Origin: Geofilum rhodophaeum
GTDB lineage: Bacteria; Bacteroidota; Bacteroidia; Bacteroidales; Marinilabiliaceae
Length of the DNA: 64,000 bases
Direction of reading: 5' to 3'
NCBI RefSeq assembly: GCF_002210225.1
Contig: NZ_MWUJ01000009.1
Span: 1-64,000 of the forward strand
The notes beneath the pieces were generated by a model. The model was not told the DNA's origin. It made no database searches and worked only from the letters and a program-made list of their open reading frames with translations. The position numbers were made by a program, and so were the translations under genes. Every line of letters starts with the position of its first letter. The first letter of the stretch is position 1. Positions 1-8,335 of this stretch are shown piece by piece.

Positions 1-628
1 CCGGTTGTCCTTATGCACCCTTCACTGTGGCCAATTCGACTTTCAGGATGCTTTGTCATGCAAATCACGGCAATCCAGTCAGTTCAATATATTCGGGCAG
101 TTTCTACCGAAACCCGATATGGGTCTGCCAAACTTCACTTTCCTACAACAACCGCAGGAATCCCGGTGTACTACTCTGCACGTACCTTTAAAAGACCTAC
201 CCACTGTCTGACCACTATCTTTACTTCACGAATCCCTGGTCAAAGACGCTTGGATTTATATTTTTTGTCTCGCGAAATCCTTCCGGCTGGGAATCAAGAA
301 AAACACGTTCTGCGAATCAGTTATACATGCTGGGAATCCAAGGGCTAGACTACAACACATGTATAAACGCTATTGCGTTTAGGAGTATTATATGATCGTG
401 AAAAAACGGGCGTAAGTGCCTGATGTAACGAGCATATAGACAATTTGGATATATTTGGTTAGTAGAAAATGTAGGCTTTTGGCACGACTTCGTCTTCCTC
501 AGTCACATGGTGGCAGGGTTAGGGGGGCGTGAATCTTGAAAATTCAGAACACAATATTTGCATTATTTTTAACATTAACAATATTTAATAAAAAATTGTC
601 ATGGGCCCACAACTAATTGGCTTTAAAC
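1..628. other. Stretch without a recognisable gene
   Basis: No frame here gives a protein I can place. Two overlapping plus-strand frames (5-211 and 13-348) run through the left part, but neither has family-like motifs and they compete with each other. The stretch contains a 10-bp direct repeat (GCTGGGAATC at 286-295 and 329-338) and the hairpins at 321-394 listed separately. From about 540 to 600 it becomes AT-rich. It may be degraded accessory DNA next to the small-gene run at 629-1979; this is inference. Confidence 0.5.
321..394. other. Nested hairpins resembling an attC-type site
   Basis: Seen: TTATACATG (321-329) is repeated inverted as CATGTATAA (358-366). Directly after it, TAAACGC (364-370) and GCGTTTA (375-381) form a perfect 7-bp stem with a 4-nt loop. 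CATGTA (358-363) can also pair with TATATG (389-394), giving a long imperfect hairpin with a one-sided bulge. An imperfect palindrome with a terminal stem-loop and bulges is the general form of integron attC sites. Canonical R' and R'' core boxes are not clearly present, so this is a weak hypothesis. A decayed terminator or other inverted repeat is equally possible. Confidence 0.25.
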
Positions 629-919
629 TCAATAGAATAAAACATGCTGTAAAACACCCCAGCAGTTGATGGCCAGGAAGAATAACTTACGTTTGCCTTC
701 CTTTAGTTCTTCGGTCATACGATAAATATGAGCGGCTCTGGTTTCTTGCTTCTTCACAATGGTTATCCAGCAAATCCACTCATTGCGTTGAATCGATGTT
801 AGTTTATTCCATCGATCAAGTAAAACGACATCTGCTTTTAACACCGTCCTTACGTCCTCTGGAACTTCGTGTAGTACACCAGAAAGTACATTATGGTCCA
901 AGCTGTTTGTTGAATTCAT
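629..919 (-). CDS. YdeI/OmpD-associated (OmdA-type) small protein, C terminus possibly frameshifted
   Basis: A 96-residue protein with the signature of the C-terminal domain of YdeI/OmpD-associated proteins: PEDV near residue 20, then a W..L....R.EWICWI stretch, KKQETRAAHI, and EELKEGKR around residues 70-76. Members often continue after GKR with a short Cys-rich CCWPxC tail. Here the tail is unrelated in frame, but one base shift near 683-688 gives YSSWPST at the same spacing and an alternative stop at 613. The end is therefore probably displaced by an indel. The molecular function of the family is not firmly known. It is the last gene of a minus-strand run, 36 bp after the damaged GNAT gene. 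Confidence 0.6.
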   Translation of the reverse strand: MNSTNSLDHNVLSGVLHEVPEDVRTVLKADVVLLDRWNKLTSIQRNEWICWITIVKKQETRAAHIYRMTEELKEGKRKLFFLAINCWGVLQHVLFY

Positions 920-955
920 TTTATCTGTTTTAAGATTTAAAACGAAACGACAGCA

Positions 956-1484
956 TCAATCGAATTTTAGCTTGCTGTATATCTCGAGATCGATAAAGGT
1001 GCCGTCAGGCATCAGCTCTCCTGCCCTTTCAATGCCTTCGAATTTAAAGCCCAAGCGCTGAGGAATGCGCTTGCTGGGGACATTACCTACTGCACATTAA
1101 TCTGAATCCGGTTTATAAGGCATAAGCACATAAGCGCTCCACCGACCGGCTTACAATGCCTTGTTTTTGATGATCTTTGGACAGCCAGTAGCCAATTTCG
1201 GTCTTTTGATTCAGTTTGTCTGTATCCTTATAACCAATTAAACCAATAAACTCCCCTCCTTTTCTAATGGCAAAAACCAATTCAAAGTGATCTGCGGGTG
1301 CGTTTACCACCGATTCAACAAAGCATTCAGAGTCGGACAGTTCACGCGTAAAGACCACAAAGGGCAGCCACTTTCCCAGGTAGTCTCGCTGACTGTCGAT
1401 TGTTTCAAATATGGCCTTCGCATCCGCCCTTTCGAGTTGCGTCAGCTCAATATCGGCATCCACTTTAATAATTACTTGTTGCAT
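956..1484 (-). pseudogene. Frameshifted GNAT (RimJ/RimL-type) N-acetyltransferase
   Basis: The first 123 codons read as the N-terminal two thirds of a RimL-type acetyltransferase: LERADAKAIFETID early, then FIGLIGYKD, EIGYWLSKDHQKQGI (acetyl-CoA binding region) and ERLCAYAL, followed by a stop at 1113-1115. The rest of the family pattern continues in other frames: NRIQI in one, then CAVGNVPSKRIPQRLGFKFE to a TGA at 956-958. Restoring one base near 1116 and one near 1098 would give a protein of about 176 residues, the normal family size. The start directly follows the lipocalin stop (1485). Either a real pseudogene or two base-call errors; the pattern alone cannot tell. Confidence 0.75.
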
Positions 1485-1979
1485 TTATTTCTGGTTGTGT
1501 TCTACCCATATCAGGTCGGAAGTGTCGTAACCAATTTCCTCGGCGAGCTGCAAATACTGATCTTTGATTTCGTCAGGTACCGTGGTTTCCCGAGACAGGA
1601 TCCACAGCAAGTCAAGGTCTTTTCCGGCAATAAGGGCATAGCGGTAATCCACATCGAGGGCTATTACGTTGTAGCCTGAATAGAATGGTCCGAAAAAGGA
1701 TACTTTCAGCCGTGCTGTGGTTTCGTCTCCAACAAATTTGGCCTTGCCTATGGCCTGGGTCCATTCCTCTTTTACGGTGTTGTAACCTCTGTTTACAACC
1801 TTTATGCTGCCGTCCTCATTCAAGCTGTACTCGGCGGTGGTATTGTTCAGGTTCCGCTCAAATTTAAAGTCTTTCCGCGCTATCTCATACCAAAGTCCAA
1901 GGTAGCGCTCTTTTTCAAAGGGGCTTACCGGGTTCGCTCCTTTAGGTAACAGGGTTGGGAGTAAGATGTTTTTATTCAA
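1485..1979 (-). CDS. Blc-type lipocalin lacking a signal peptide
   Basis: Lipocalin of the bacterial Blc family: the first conserved region is RYLGLWYEIARKD (residues about 25-37) with the FERNL that follows in Blc proteins, then IALDVDYRYALIAG and LWILSR. Blc proteins are normally outer-membrane lipoproteins that bind lipids. Here no signal peptide or lipobox Cys precedes the barrel. The only start-like codon upstream of the conserved block is TTG at 1979, itself directly after an in-frame TGA and overlapping the last codons of the upstream lipoprotein gene by 8 nt. Translation may be coupled to that gene, or the gene has lost its own 5' end. It is followed without a gap by the damaged GNAT. 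Confidence 0.75.
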   Translation of the reverse strand: MNKNILLPTLLPKGANPVSPFEKERYLGLWYEIARKDFKFERNLNNTTAEYSLNEDGSIKVVNRGYNTVKEEWTQAIGKAKFVGDETTARLKVSFFGPFYSGYNVIALDVDYRYALIAGKDLDLLWILSRETTVPDEIKDQYLQLAEEIGYDTSDLIWVEHNQK

Positions 1980-3645
1980 TCAAAATCGTTTGCAGGGCCC
2001 ATTCGTTCAAAAGACCGGAGCCCAAAGCCCGGGTAAAAACGTAAACTTCTTTACCGCTTGCATTAGAGAAAACAAAATGGGGCTCGGCCGCATAAAACGC
2101 TCCGCCGCCTGAATTATCAAAGACCACATATTGCTCTAAAGCTATCTGGTAGCGAAATGTTAGGTTGTACGAATTGTAGACATACAAAAAAGGCTGGTTA
2201 ACAGATTCCCACCCCTGGTTTCCGGCAATAATATATAGGTTGTTCTGGGCTTCTGAATGGTCTAAACCTACTACCTGTGTCGAACTATAATAGGAATTAT
2301 CGTCTTCTGCAAAACGAATTTTTCCATTATAAAGCATGTCGTATTCTTGAATTTCAGAGGCTTTAAATACGTTGCCTGAGCGGGTAAAAATACGATTACC
2401 GTCTTGCGACATCCATAAATTGCCACGCACATCATAATCTCCATGATAGGGCGAATCGTACAGGTAGGCCGCAGTGCCATTTTGAATATCAAATTTTTCC
2501 AAATCAGACGGACTTAAACCATTATCAGCTGCGTACATGAACTTTCCGGAAGGATGCAGCTTGGCTTTTGTTCCTGCATAAATGGAGTATCCGGTATGGT
2601 GACTCTCCACTGGCTGAGCATCCTCAACATTGATGCAGCGAACGGTGGTGTGCTGATCCTGCTCGGGAAAAACATAGGTCCATCCGTTTGAAGCCAGCAC
2701 AATATCTATTGCTTTACATGACACATTATGGGTACTAATAACTTCCCCGGTATGGAGATTCACGTAGCTTACCTGGGCATCGTGACCAACAACGGCTTTG
2801 GTGCCGTCTAGTGAGACGGCAACGCATGTTGGGATAAAAGCCAGGTTAATGTGATCGGTTTCTCTGGTCAGGGGGTCGTAAATATTCAACTTCAAATCAC
2901 TGGTCACATACACCAATTTGTCGGTTGATTTTGAGTACTCCGCATCCACTACAACACTTGGCACCATCATTTTTTCTTCTTTAAAAAAATCTATAGAAAC
3001 CGCTATAGTGTCTACCTTTTCATTTACCGTCAGGTAGATTTCTGATTGATGGGTGCCGGATGAGAGTTTATCCTGATTAAGGAGCACTGTTATACTGCCT
3101 TTTTCATATAAACCTACCGACCCACTTTCGTGAGATAAGCTTAACTTGTCATTGGAAACCGCTGCCTCAAAACTAAAGCCAACATTCCCTCCATTGACAA
3201 TTTCGAGGGTTTGACTGTGGTCAAAAGCTGTAAAGTGGAGCGTTTCTGGAACAGTGTACAACAAATTTTCTCCAACAAATCCTTTTAAATAAACAGACTC
3301 TGAACCACTGGTTGACATAATCTCCATGGTGCCGGTGTATAGGCCGGGCGCTCGACCTTCCAGAAGAGAGGCCACTGCTATTTCCTCAACGTCGTTGTTA
3401 AAAGTTCCGGCTTCGGGGTATACAACCACCCAATCGGGATAGGAAACTACTTGAAACTCTCCTTCCGAGGCTGGTTTAGAAGAAACAAAGAGGGACTTCG
3501 TTTCGACCCCATTAAAAACAAGCGTGTCTGCCGAAAGAATTAACTCTGGCTCCATCCAGACTTTTTTCTCCTTTTCGCAACCTGCCATAATTAATACGAC
3601 GATCGCAGCCACACTGCCTAAATTTCTGATTTTCATACCTGTCAT
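1972..3645 (-). CDS. Lipoprotein with BACON/Ig-like repeats and a beta-propeller
   Basis: 557 residues. A lipoprotein signal with lipobox MAGC (Cys at about 23) is followed by charged residues. Residues about 30-220 look like two all-beta Ig/BACON-like domains, including VSYPDWVVVYPEAG and later QTLEIVNGGN. Residues about 235-557 hold repeated short strands such as LVYVTSDLKLNIYDP, CVAVSLDGTKAVVG and FMYAADNG, typical of a YVTN/WD40-like propeller. Predicted to be cell-surface or periplasmic and to bind protein or glycan; the ligand is unknown. It lies 28 bp after a DUF3857 gene and probably shares its transcript. ATG at 3636 is an equally plausible start, giving a tighter signal peptide. Confidence 0.7.
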   Translation of the reverse strand: MTGMKIRNLGSVAAIVVLIMAGCEKEKKVWMEPELILSADTLVFNGVETKSLFVSSKPASEGEFQVVSYPDWVVVYPEAGTFNNDVEEIAVASLLEGRAPGLYTGTMEIMSTSGSESVYLKGFVGENLLYTVPETLHFTAFDHSQTLEIVNGGNVGFSFEAAVSNDKLSLSHESGSVGLYEKGSITVLLNQDKLSSGTHQSEIYLTVNEKVDTIAVSIDFFKEEKMMVPSVVVDAEYSKSTDKLVYVTSDLKLNIYDPLTRETDHINLAFIPTCVAVSLDGTKAVVGHDAQVSYVNLHTGEVISTHNVSCKAIDIVLASNGWTYVFPEQDQHTTVRCINVEDAQPVESHHTGYSIYAGTKAKLHPSGKFMYAADNGLSPSDLEKFDIQNGTAAYLYDSPYHGDYDVRGNLWMSQDGNRIFTRSGNVFKASEIQEYDMLYNGKIRFAEDDNSYYSSTQVVGLDHSEAQNNLYIIAGNQGWESVNQPFLYVYNSYNLTFRYQIALEQYVVFDNSGGGAFYAAEPHFVFSNASGKEVYVFTRALGSGLLNEWALQTILIE

Positions 3646-3673
3646 TTATTAACTTTCTTAACTATCTTACAAA

Positions 3674-5671
3674 CTAATTGGAACTGATTTCATCTAACCT
3701 TGAAAGCTCTGCAGCCTTTTGCAGCACTATTTTCTCATTGCCTTTTTTCACAATTTGATCAAAATAAGATTTGACTTTTGAATAATCGGCGGGTGCGTAA
3801 ACCGTATTTTTGAAGTAATAATCGAAGGTAACCGTAAGCAAATTGCCATTAATGCTGGCGGAGTAGTTCAGGTCAAAAAGGCCGCTGCTTATGCGCTGAC
3901 CGGCGGGCAGATAATCTACAGAATAGCCTTCAGGTATGGCTATGATGGACCTAAAAACTCTGCGTTTGGGATAGGTAATATCTACAGGGTAGGAACGCTC
4001 ATTTTGCTTTAGGGGATTATCGGAGGTGGTTTCGCTTAAAAAGGGGGAGATATAGATTTTGTCGTTCACCAATTCGGGATGGGTCTTTAGCTGGTAATTC
4101 AACACATAGGGAAGCTCCCTGTCCAGCTGATTTTTAACTGCGATACTGGTGTCAATCACATCATAGCCTAATTTTTCCAGGCTTTTGGCAATAGTTTCCT
4201 GATCGCTGGTTTGGGCATTTCTATACTGCAGGGCATCGTACTCGGTGGCATATTTAGAAATGTCGACAAGCAGCTGCGCATCATTGGTTATTTCCAGGCT
4301 GAAATTGGTGGTAATGGAAGAGGGAAACAGGCATTCCAGGCCCATCCATTCCACCTGATCTTTTTGAACGATCAAGCCCTTTTCGTTGATACATCTGGAT
4401 GGGATCCGATGGTTCAGACTCAGTACCTCGGTGGCATCGCTCAAGACTTTTTGCCCATCAACTATGGCCAGGATGATTACATAGTTAAAAAAATGAGTAA
4501 AGGGGTAATCGTAGGCGATTTTTCCATTGGATCGGGTGCTGAGGAGTACCGGTTTGGCCTCAATTCCAGAGGCATTGAGCAAACCTATGGCGAATAAATT
4601 GACATCTAAAACATTGCCAAATTTTTCTTCCACAAACTTCTTTGGTGATTTGCTCGCATACCTGCCATGCGTTTTATCCCAGTTGTAATTTTTCTTTACA
4701 TGGTCTATGATAAAATTAAATTTGTCCATCTCATTATCAAACTGTTCTCCATCAAGGTCCATAACTTTCGCAGCAAGCTTCTCTGCGCCCTGAATGTACT
4801 TACCAAAATCCTTGTGTTTCAGCAATTCTTTATTCATTTCTTCCCAGGTGGTCATCACATCAACCTTCCCTCCTTCCGGATAATTGATTTTTGACAACTG
4901 AAAATCAATTTTCACGATGTAGTCGTTAATGGAAGTTATAAATTCCTCATTATCAAAGGCCGGAACCTCTTTCATCACGTAATTGTGGATCATATCCTGG
5001 AAAGTAACGGAACCAAACCGACGTTCCATACCTCTGCTCACAAACGACTTTTGTGAAGTAAAACTACTGGCTCCTTGCAACAGAAAAGTGTACTCATAAA
5101 AGGGAATCATTTCTACCTGATATTCGCTGTGAATTACGGGGATGCGCCATTGAAACTCCCAGTCGCGCAAATTAAACATATACTGAGAGTTAATCTTATA
5201 CCGATATTCTATGATGGTCCCTTCTTTAACGTTGGGAACGGCAAACTTTTTAACATTCCAGTAGTTGTTTACTTTCTCCTCATACACGTTGGATAAATCG
5301 AGCGGGGTTTTGTTGATTATACCGTTTTCATAATTGTAGGCATAGGCTTCAATTTCCGAAACAGTTTCATAAATACCACCTTCCTGATAAAAGAGGATCT
5401 CAACCTGAGCCCATTCATTTCCGGCTTCGGACAGTACTTTTATACGTGTGCTCCGTTCAAAAACAACGTCGAAGGACCGATCGTTATTAACAAAATAGGA
5501 GCGTCCGATATCAAACAGTACTACAGCATGAGCATCTTTATCCTTTGGGTAGGTCTTAAGCTCAATTTCGTCTTTGCCAAGTTTACCAAATTCATTGATG
5601 TACTGTTGTCCCTGGATACTGAAGTGCACGATCAGGCACAAAAAGAGCAGGGATGGCGTCTTCATTTTCAT
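3674..5671 (-). CDS. DUF3857/transglutaminase-like secreted protein, predicted inactive
   Basis: 665 residues with an N-terminal signal peptide (hydrophobic LLFLCLIVHFSI) and the DUF3857 N-terminal beta domain, then a transglutaminase-like core and a DUF3858-like C-terminal region. The core has lost the catalytic triad: where active relatives have GDC, this one has G352-N-V354; the His position is Tyr397 (FFNYVI); only the Asp (D412, SDATE) remains. The paralogue immediately upstream keeps all three residues. A scaffold or binding role is therefore more likely than catalysis. The start ATG overlaps the upstream stop as ATGA, so the two are translationally coupled. The substrate of the family is not known. 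Confidence 0.8.
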   Translation of the reverse strand: MKMKTPSLLFLCLIVHFSIQGQQYINEFGKLGKDEIELKTYPKDKDAHAVVLFDIGRSYFVNNDRSFDVVFERSTRIKVLSEAGNEWAQVEILFYQEGGIYETVSEIEAYAYNYENGIINKTPLDLSNVYEEKVNNYWNVKKFAVPNVKEGTIIEYRYKINSQYMFNLRDWEFQWRIPVIHSEYQVEMIPFYEYTFLLQGASSFTSQKSFVSRGMERRFGSVTFQDMIHNYVMKEVPAFDNEEFITSINDYIVKIDFQLSKINYPEGGKVDVMTTWEEMNKELLKHKDFGKYIQGAEKLAAKVMDLDGEQFDNEMDKFNFIIDHVKKNYNWDKTHGRYASKSPKKFVEEKFGNVLDVNLFAIGLLNASGIEAKPVLLSTRSNGKIAYDYPFTHFFNYVIILAIVDGQKVLSDATEVLSLNHRIPSRCINEKGLIVQKDQVEWMGLECLFPSSITTNFSLEITNDAQLLVDISKYATEYDALQYRNAQTSDQETIAKSLEKLGYDVIDTSIAVKNQLDRELPYVLNYQLKTHPELVNDKIYISPFLSETTSDNPLKQNERSYPVDITYPKRRVFRSIIAIPEGYSVDYLPAGQRISSGLFDLNYSASINGNLLTVTFDYYFKNTVYAPADYSKVKSYFDQIVKKGNEKIVLQKAAELSRLDEISSN

Positions 5672-7530
5672 AATAATGGTATGTTTTTTTGGAAGGATAA
5701 AATGGTGCTGTTTTCGACGGTCAAAATTTGTCTGTAAAAATCGTAAAACGCGGCATATTCTGATTTTGGATATAAGCCGGCGTTAATAAGCAGGCTTTTT
5801 ACAACTTTGATGCTTTGTCCGTCTTCCAGTATTTCCAACTGGTACTCGCCGTATCTGGAAGACAGCGCCACATCTTTGCTGCCGGGGTTAAGCGAATAAC
5901 CATGAGGCAGTTCGTAAACAAGGGTGTCGGTTTCATAAATGGGATGGTCTATTTGTACGGGCAGACTTCGGTATTGCGGCTTTTCAAAGGCTGGCAATGC
6001 AAAGGCTATATTGCTGAGCAGGATGTCGTTGCCGTAATGCTTGTAAACCTGCTGGGAACGGACGTTGTATCGCATGGTAATGCTTGCAGAATCCCTATCG
6101 GGCTTATCGATTTGGTAATCGACCAGATGAAAACCCTCGGGGACAACAAAATTTCGAACTATACGCGCTTTATCGGTTTCATTATATCCGGTGGCCAGGT
6201 GCAGAATACGCTCGTAATCGGCTCCCCGTAAGTGGCTTTCAAAAGATAAATGTGCTTCTTTTGGATCATAGGAAATGGCTACATTTCTAGAAACAAGTAC
6301 ATCTTCGGGTTGAAGGGCGGGAATTCTTAGAAAGTGGCTTTTGTTGTCATCGACAACAAAAGCATCCCGATTTTGGATAAAAGTACCGATATAATTCAGG
6401 GGCGTTTTGCTTGTACAATCTATCCAAAGGTCACCCTCCTCGTGCGGAACATACAAAATGGCATGATTGAATTGTTGGGAAGGAAACTCTTTTTCAATTT
6501 CGTCGTTGGGACTCCCGGCATATACCTTGGCGTAATAAGCGGGAATTTGAACAAAATCCAATAGGGCTTTGAAGTAATTGGTGAGGGCTTTACAATCGCC
6601 ATACTTGTTGTGCGCAACGTAACTGGCCGGATAAGGTTTTAATCCGCCGGTTTCTATGGTGACGTTTATGTAACGTGTTTCATCCTGAAGATAGTGGTAC
6701 AGGATTTTAATTTGTTCTTTTACATCGCTTACATCCTGTATCATCCCTTGAATTCGCTCCTTTTCGAAAGCTGGCAGTTCATTCAGGTTACGGAGCAAAT
6801 CAAATTGCCAATGGCCATAGCTCGCCCAATCTTTAAAGGAACCGTTCCTTTCAAAATTGAAATCGACGGGAACAATTGCGACGGAGGGCAGCAGCTCAGG
6901 CATCGGAGGTGACAGCACCTCCGATTTAATTAACTCCTTATAGCTGGCACGCCAATGATAAGTAAGGCGGTTGCCCAGTGTATCCACCTTAAAATCATCT
7001 ACCTGCTGGTTTTGAAAACTTAGCCTGTAATCCCGTGGCACCGATACATGCAAATCGGCGGCGAGTGTGGGTACACCCTGATGAATGACGGGCATCCAAT
7101 AAGTAAGGTAAAGAAAATCAGACTGTTTTATTTGATAGGAATAGACGATGGTGTAGGGATAAGTATTGTGCTTTAAGGTGAACGACTGAACAGATTCATC
7201 CTCATACAACGAAAAGTCAGATATGGAGCTCCTTGTGGTCAGGTCAGACTTTTTGAGCTTCTTAACCACGCGTCCCCCGGCATCTTTAATGTAGGCGTCA
7301 ATCTTGCTTAGTTTGTTGAGACTCGAATATGGAATCTCTACCTGGGTAAACCGCTCTCCGCCCCTGTTGTTAATGCGTATTTCGTAAGTAATATTTTTGA
7401 TCAGGCTGCCCCTATCGACTTCAATGGAAGTATTAGCATAAAGCACCTCAGCATCGTAATGCTGAGCAAACACTGGAATACATAGGGCAAGAAACAAACA
7501 AATGGTCGAAAACTTTATCATCGGGGGCAA
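5668..7530 (-). CDS. DUF3857 and transglutaminase-like secreted protein, intact triad
   Basis: 620 residues. Signal peptide ending near PVFAQ; the true start may be the Met at 7521 (codon 4). DUF3857-like beta domain up to about residue 240, transglutaminase-like domain around 265-375, then a C-terminal beta domain. The candidate catalytic triad is complete: Cys313 in YGDCKALTNYF, His356 in FNHAILY, Asp371 in LWIDCTS. Such proteins are exported in Bacteroidota and are presumed to act as cysteine amidohydrolases or peptidases in the envelope; the substrate is unknown. It forms a tight pair with its inactive paralogue downstream (4-nt overlap). Confidence 0.82.
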   Translation of the reverse strand: MPPMIKFSTICLFLALCIPVFAQHYDAEVLYANTSIEVDRGSLIKNITYEIRINNRGGERFTQVEIPYSSLNKLSKIDAYIKDAGGRVVKKLKKSDLTTRSSISDFSLYEDESVQSFTLKHNTYPYTIVYSYQIKQSDFLYLTYWMPVIHQGVPTLAADLHVSVPRDYRLSFQNQQVDDFKVDTLGNRLTYHWRASYKELIKSEVLSPPMPELLPSVAIVPVDFNFERNGSFKDWASYGHWQFDLLRNLNELPAFEKERIQGMIQDVSDVKEQIKILYHYLQDETRYINVTIETGGLKPYPASYVAHNKYGDCKALTNYFKALLDFVQIPAYYAKVYAGSPNDEIEKEFPSQQFNHAILYVPHEEGDLWIDCTSKTPLNYIGTFIQNRDAFVVDDNKSHFLRIPALQPEDVLVSRNVAISYDPKEAHLSFESHLRGADYERILHLATGYNETDKARIVRNFVVPEGFHLVDYQIDKPDRDSASITMRYNVRSQQVYKHYGNDILLSNIAFALPAFEKPQYRSLPVQIDHPIYETDTLVYELPHGYSLNPGSKDVALSSRYGEYQLEILEDGQSIKVVKSLLINAGLYPKSEYAAFYDFYRQILTVENSTILSFQKNIPLL

Positions 7531-7570
7531 GACTAATATTTAGGGTTGCGCATAAACAACTTAACGGGGA

Positions 7571-8254
7571 CTAAAGCGCCAGCTTTAGACCGAAACTCCA
7601 GTAGGCTGGATTGAAATTGACGAGAAACGAAGCGCTATCGGTTTCCCAGTCAGGTATGGAGTAGGCAATGCCACCTAAGCCCAGACTTAAGCCTAATTTG
7701 GGGGTAATAAAATACGTAAGCTCAGGATAAAGTGTGGTCACAAAGAGATCGCTGCTGTTGGAGTTCTCAGCAGTCCTGAATTCGGAACTGGATGACCAGG
7801 AAATGGACTGAAAGGCCATAAAAGTACTGTATTCACTTGAAATATTACCATAGGCCAGTTTCAGGTTAGTACTCAAATACAAACGATCTATAATCGGTGC
7901 ATAATAGCCTGCAAAAACACTGGGCATAAGACTGCTCGAGGTCAATTCCATAAGCTCCGCAGATATGGTCTCGCCCATAAAAACCTGGGATGAGCGGTCT
8001 TCAACACTTCGATAATAGTCCAGTCCGGCCCCTACCACAAAATTGTCTCGTAGGGCCAGACCGAGAGATACACCCAAATTCAGGTTTTTGGCCTTACTCT
8101 GGGTATGGTTGGTGGTGGGACCGTTGTCATTTAGCGATTTTTGGTAGTTGCCTTCTGCACTTAATAGGACCGCTCCTTTTTGCAGTTGGGCATAAAAAGG
8201 CATGGTACAGCAAAGCACAAGTAGGGTTACAGCAAGCTTTTTCATTTTGGGCAT
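7571..8254 (-). CDS. Outer-membrane beta-barrel protein (about 8 strands)
   Basis: 227 residues with a signal peptide ending PFYAQ (the second Met, at 8245, is the more typical start). The mature part alternates polar and hydrophobic residues in strand-sized blocks: NLNLGVSLGLAL, FVVGAGLDYYRS, LMPSVFAGYYAP, RLYLSTNLKLAYG, LGLSLGLGGIAY and a C-terminal YWSFGLKLAL. This fits a small OmpA/OmpW-size outer-membrane barrel. No plug or peptidoglycan-binding domain is present. It lies 40 bp upstream of the DUF3857 pair and may be cotranscribed with it. The specific role is unknown. Confidence 0.7.
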   Translation of the reverse strand: MPKMKKLAVTLLVLCCTMPFYAQLQKGAVLLSAEGNYQKSLNDNGPTTNHTQSKAKNLNLGVSLGLALRDNFVVGAGLDYYRSVEDRSSQVFMGETISAELMELTSSSLMPSVFAGYYAPIIDRLYLSTNLKLAYGNISSEYSTFMAFQSISWSSSSEFRTAENSNSSDLFVTTLYPELTYFITPKLGLSLGLGGIAYSIPDWETDSASFLVNFNPAYWSFGLKLAL

Positions 8255-8335
8255 TACTTAGGTTTAAGAATTTAGCTCAACAGGGTGTAGAACAACCTTT
8301 GGGGATGTTGGCGCGTAGGCGTATGGCGGCACTAC

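Noticed and set aside
5-348. Two overlapping plus-strand frames (68 and 111 residues) at the left edge
   Set aside because: Neither contains a recognisable motif, they use the same DNA in two frames, and there is no promoter box at a sensible distance.
1097-1118. Programmed ribosomal frameshifting in the GNAT gene
   Set aside because: Two separate shifts would be needed within about 20 nt and there is no slippery heptamer or following pseudoknot; two deletions explain it better.
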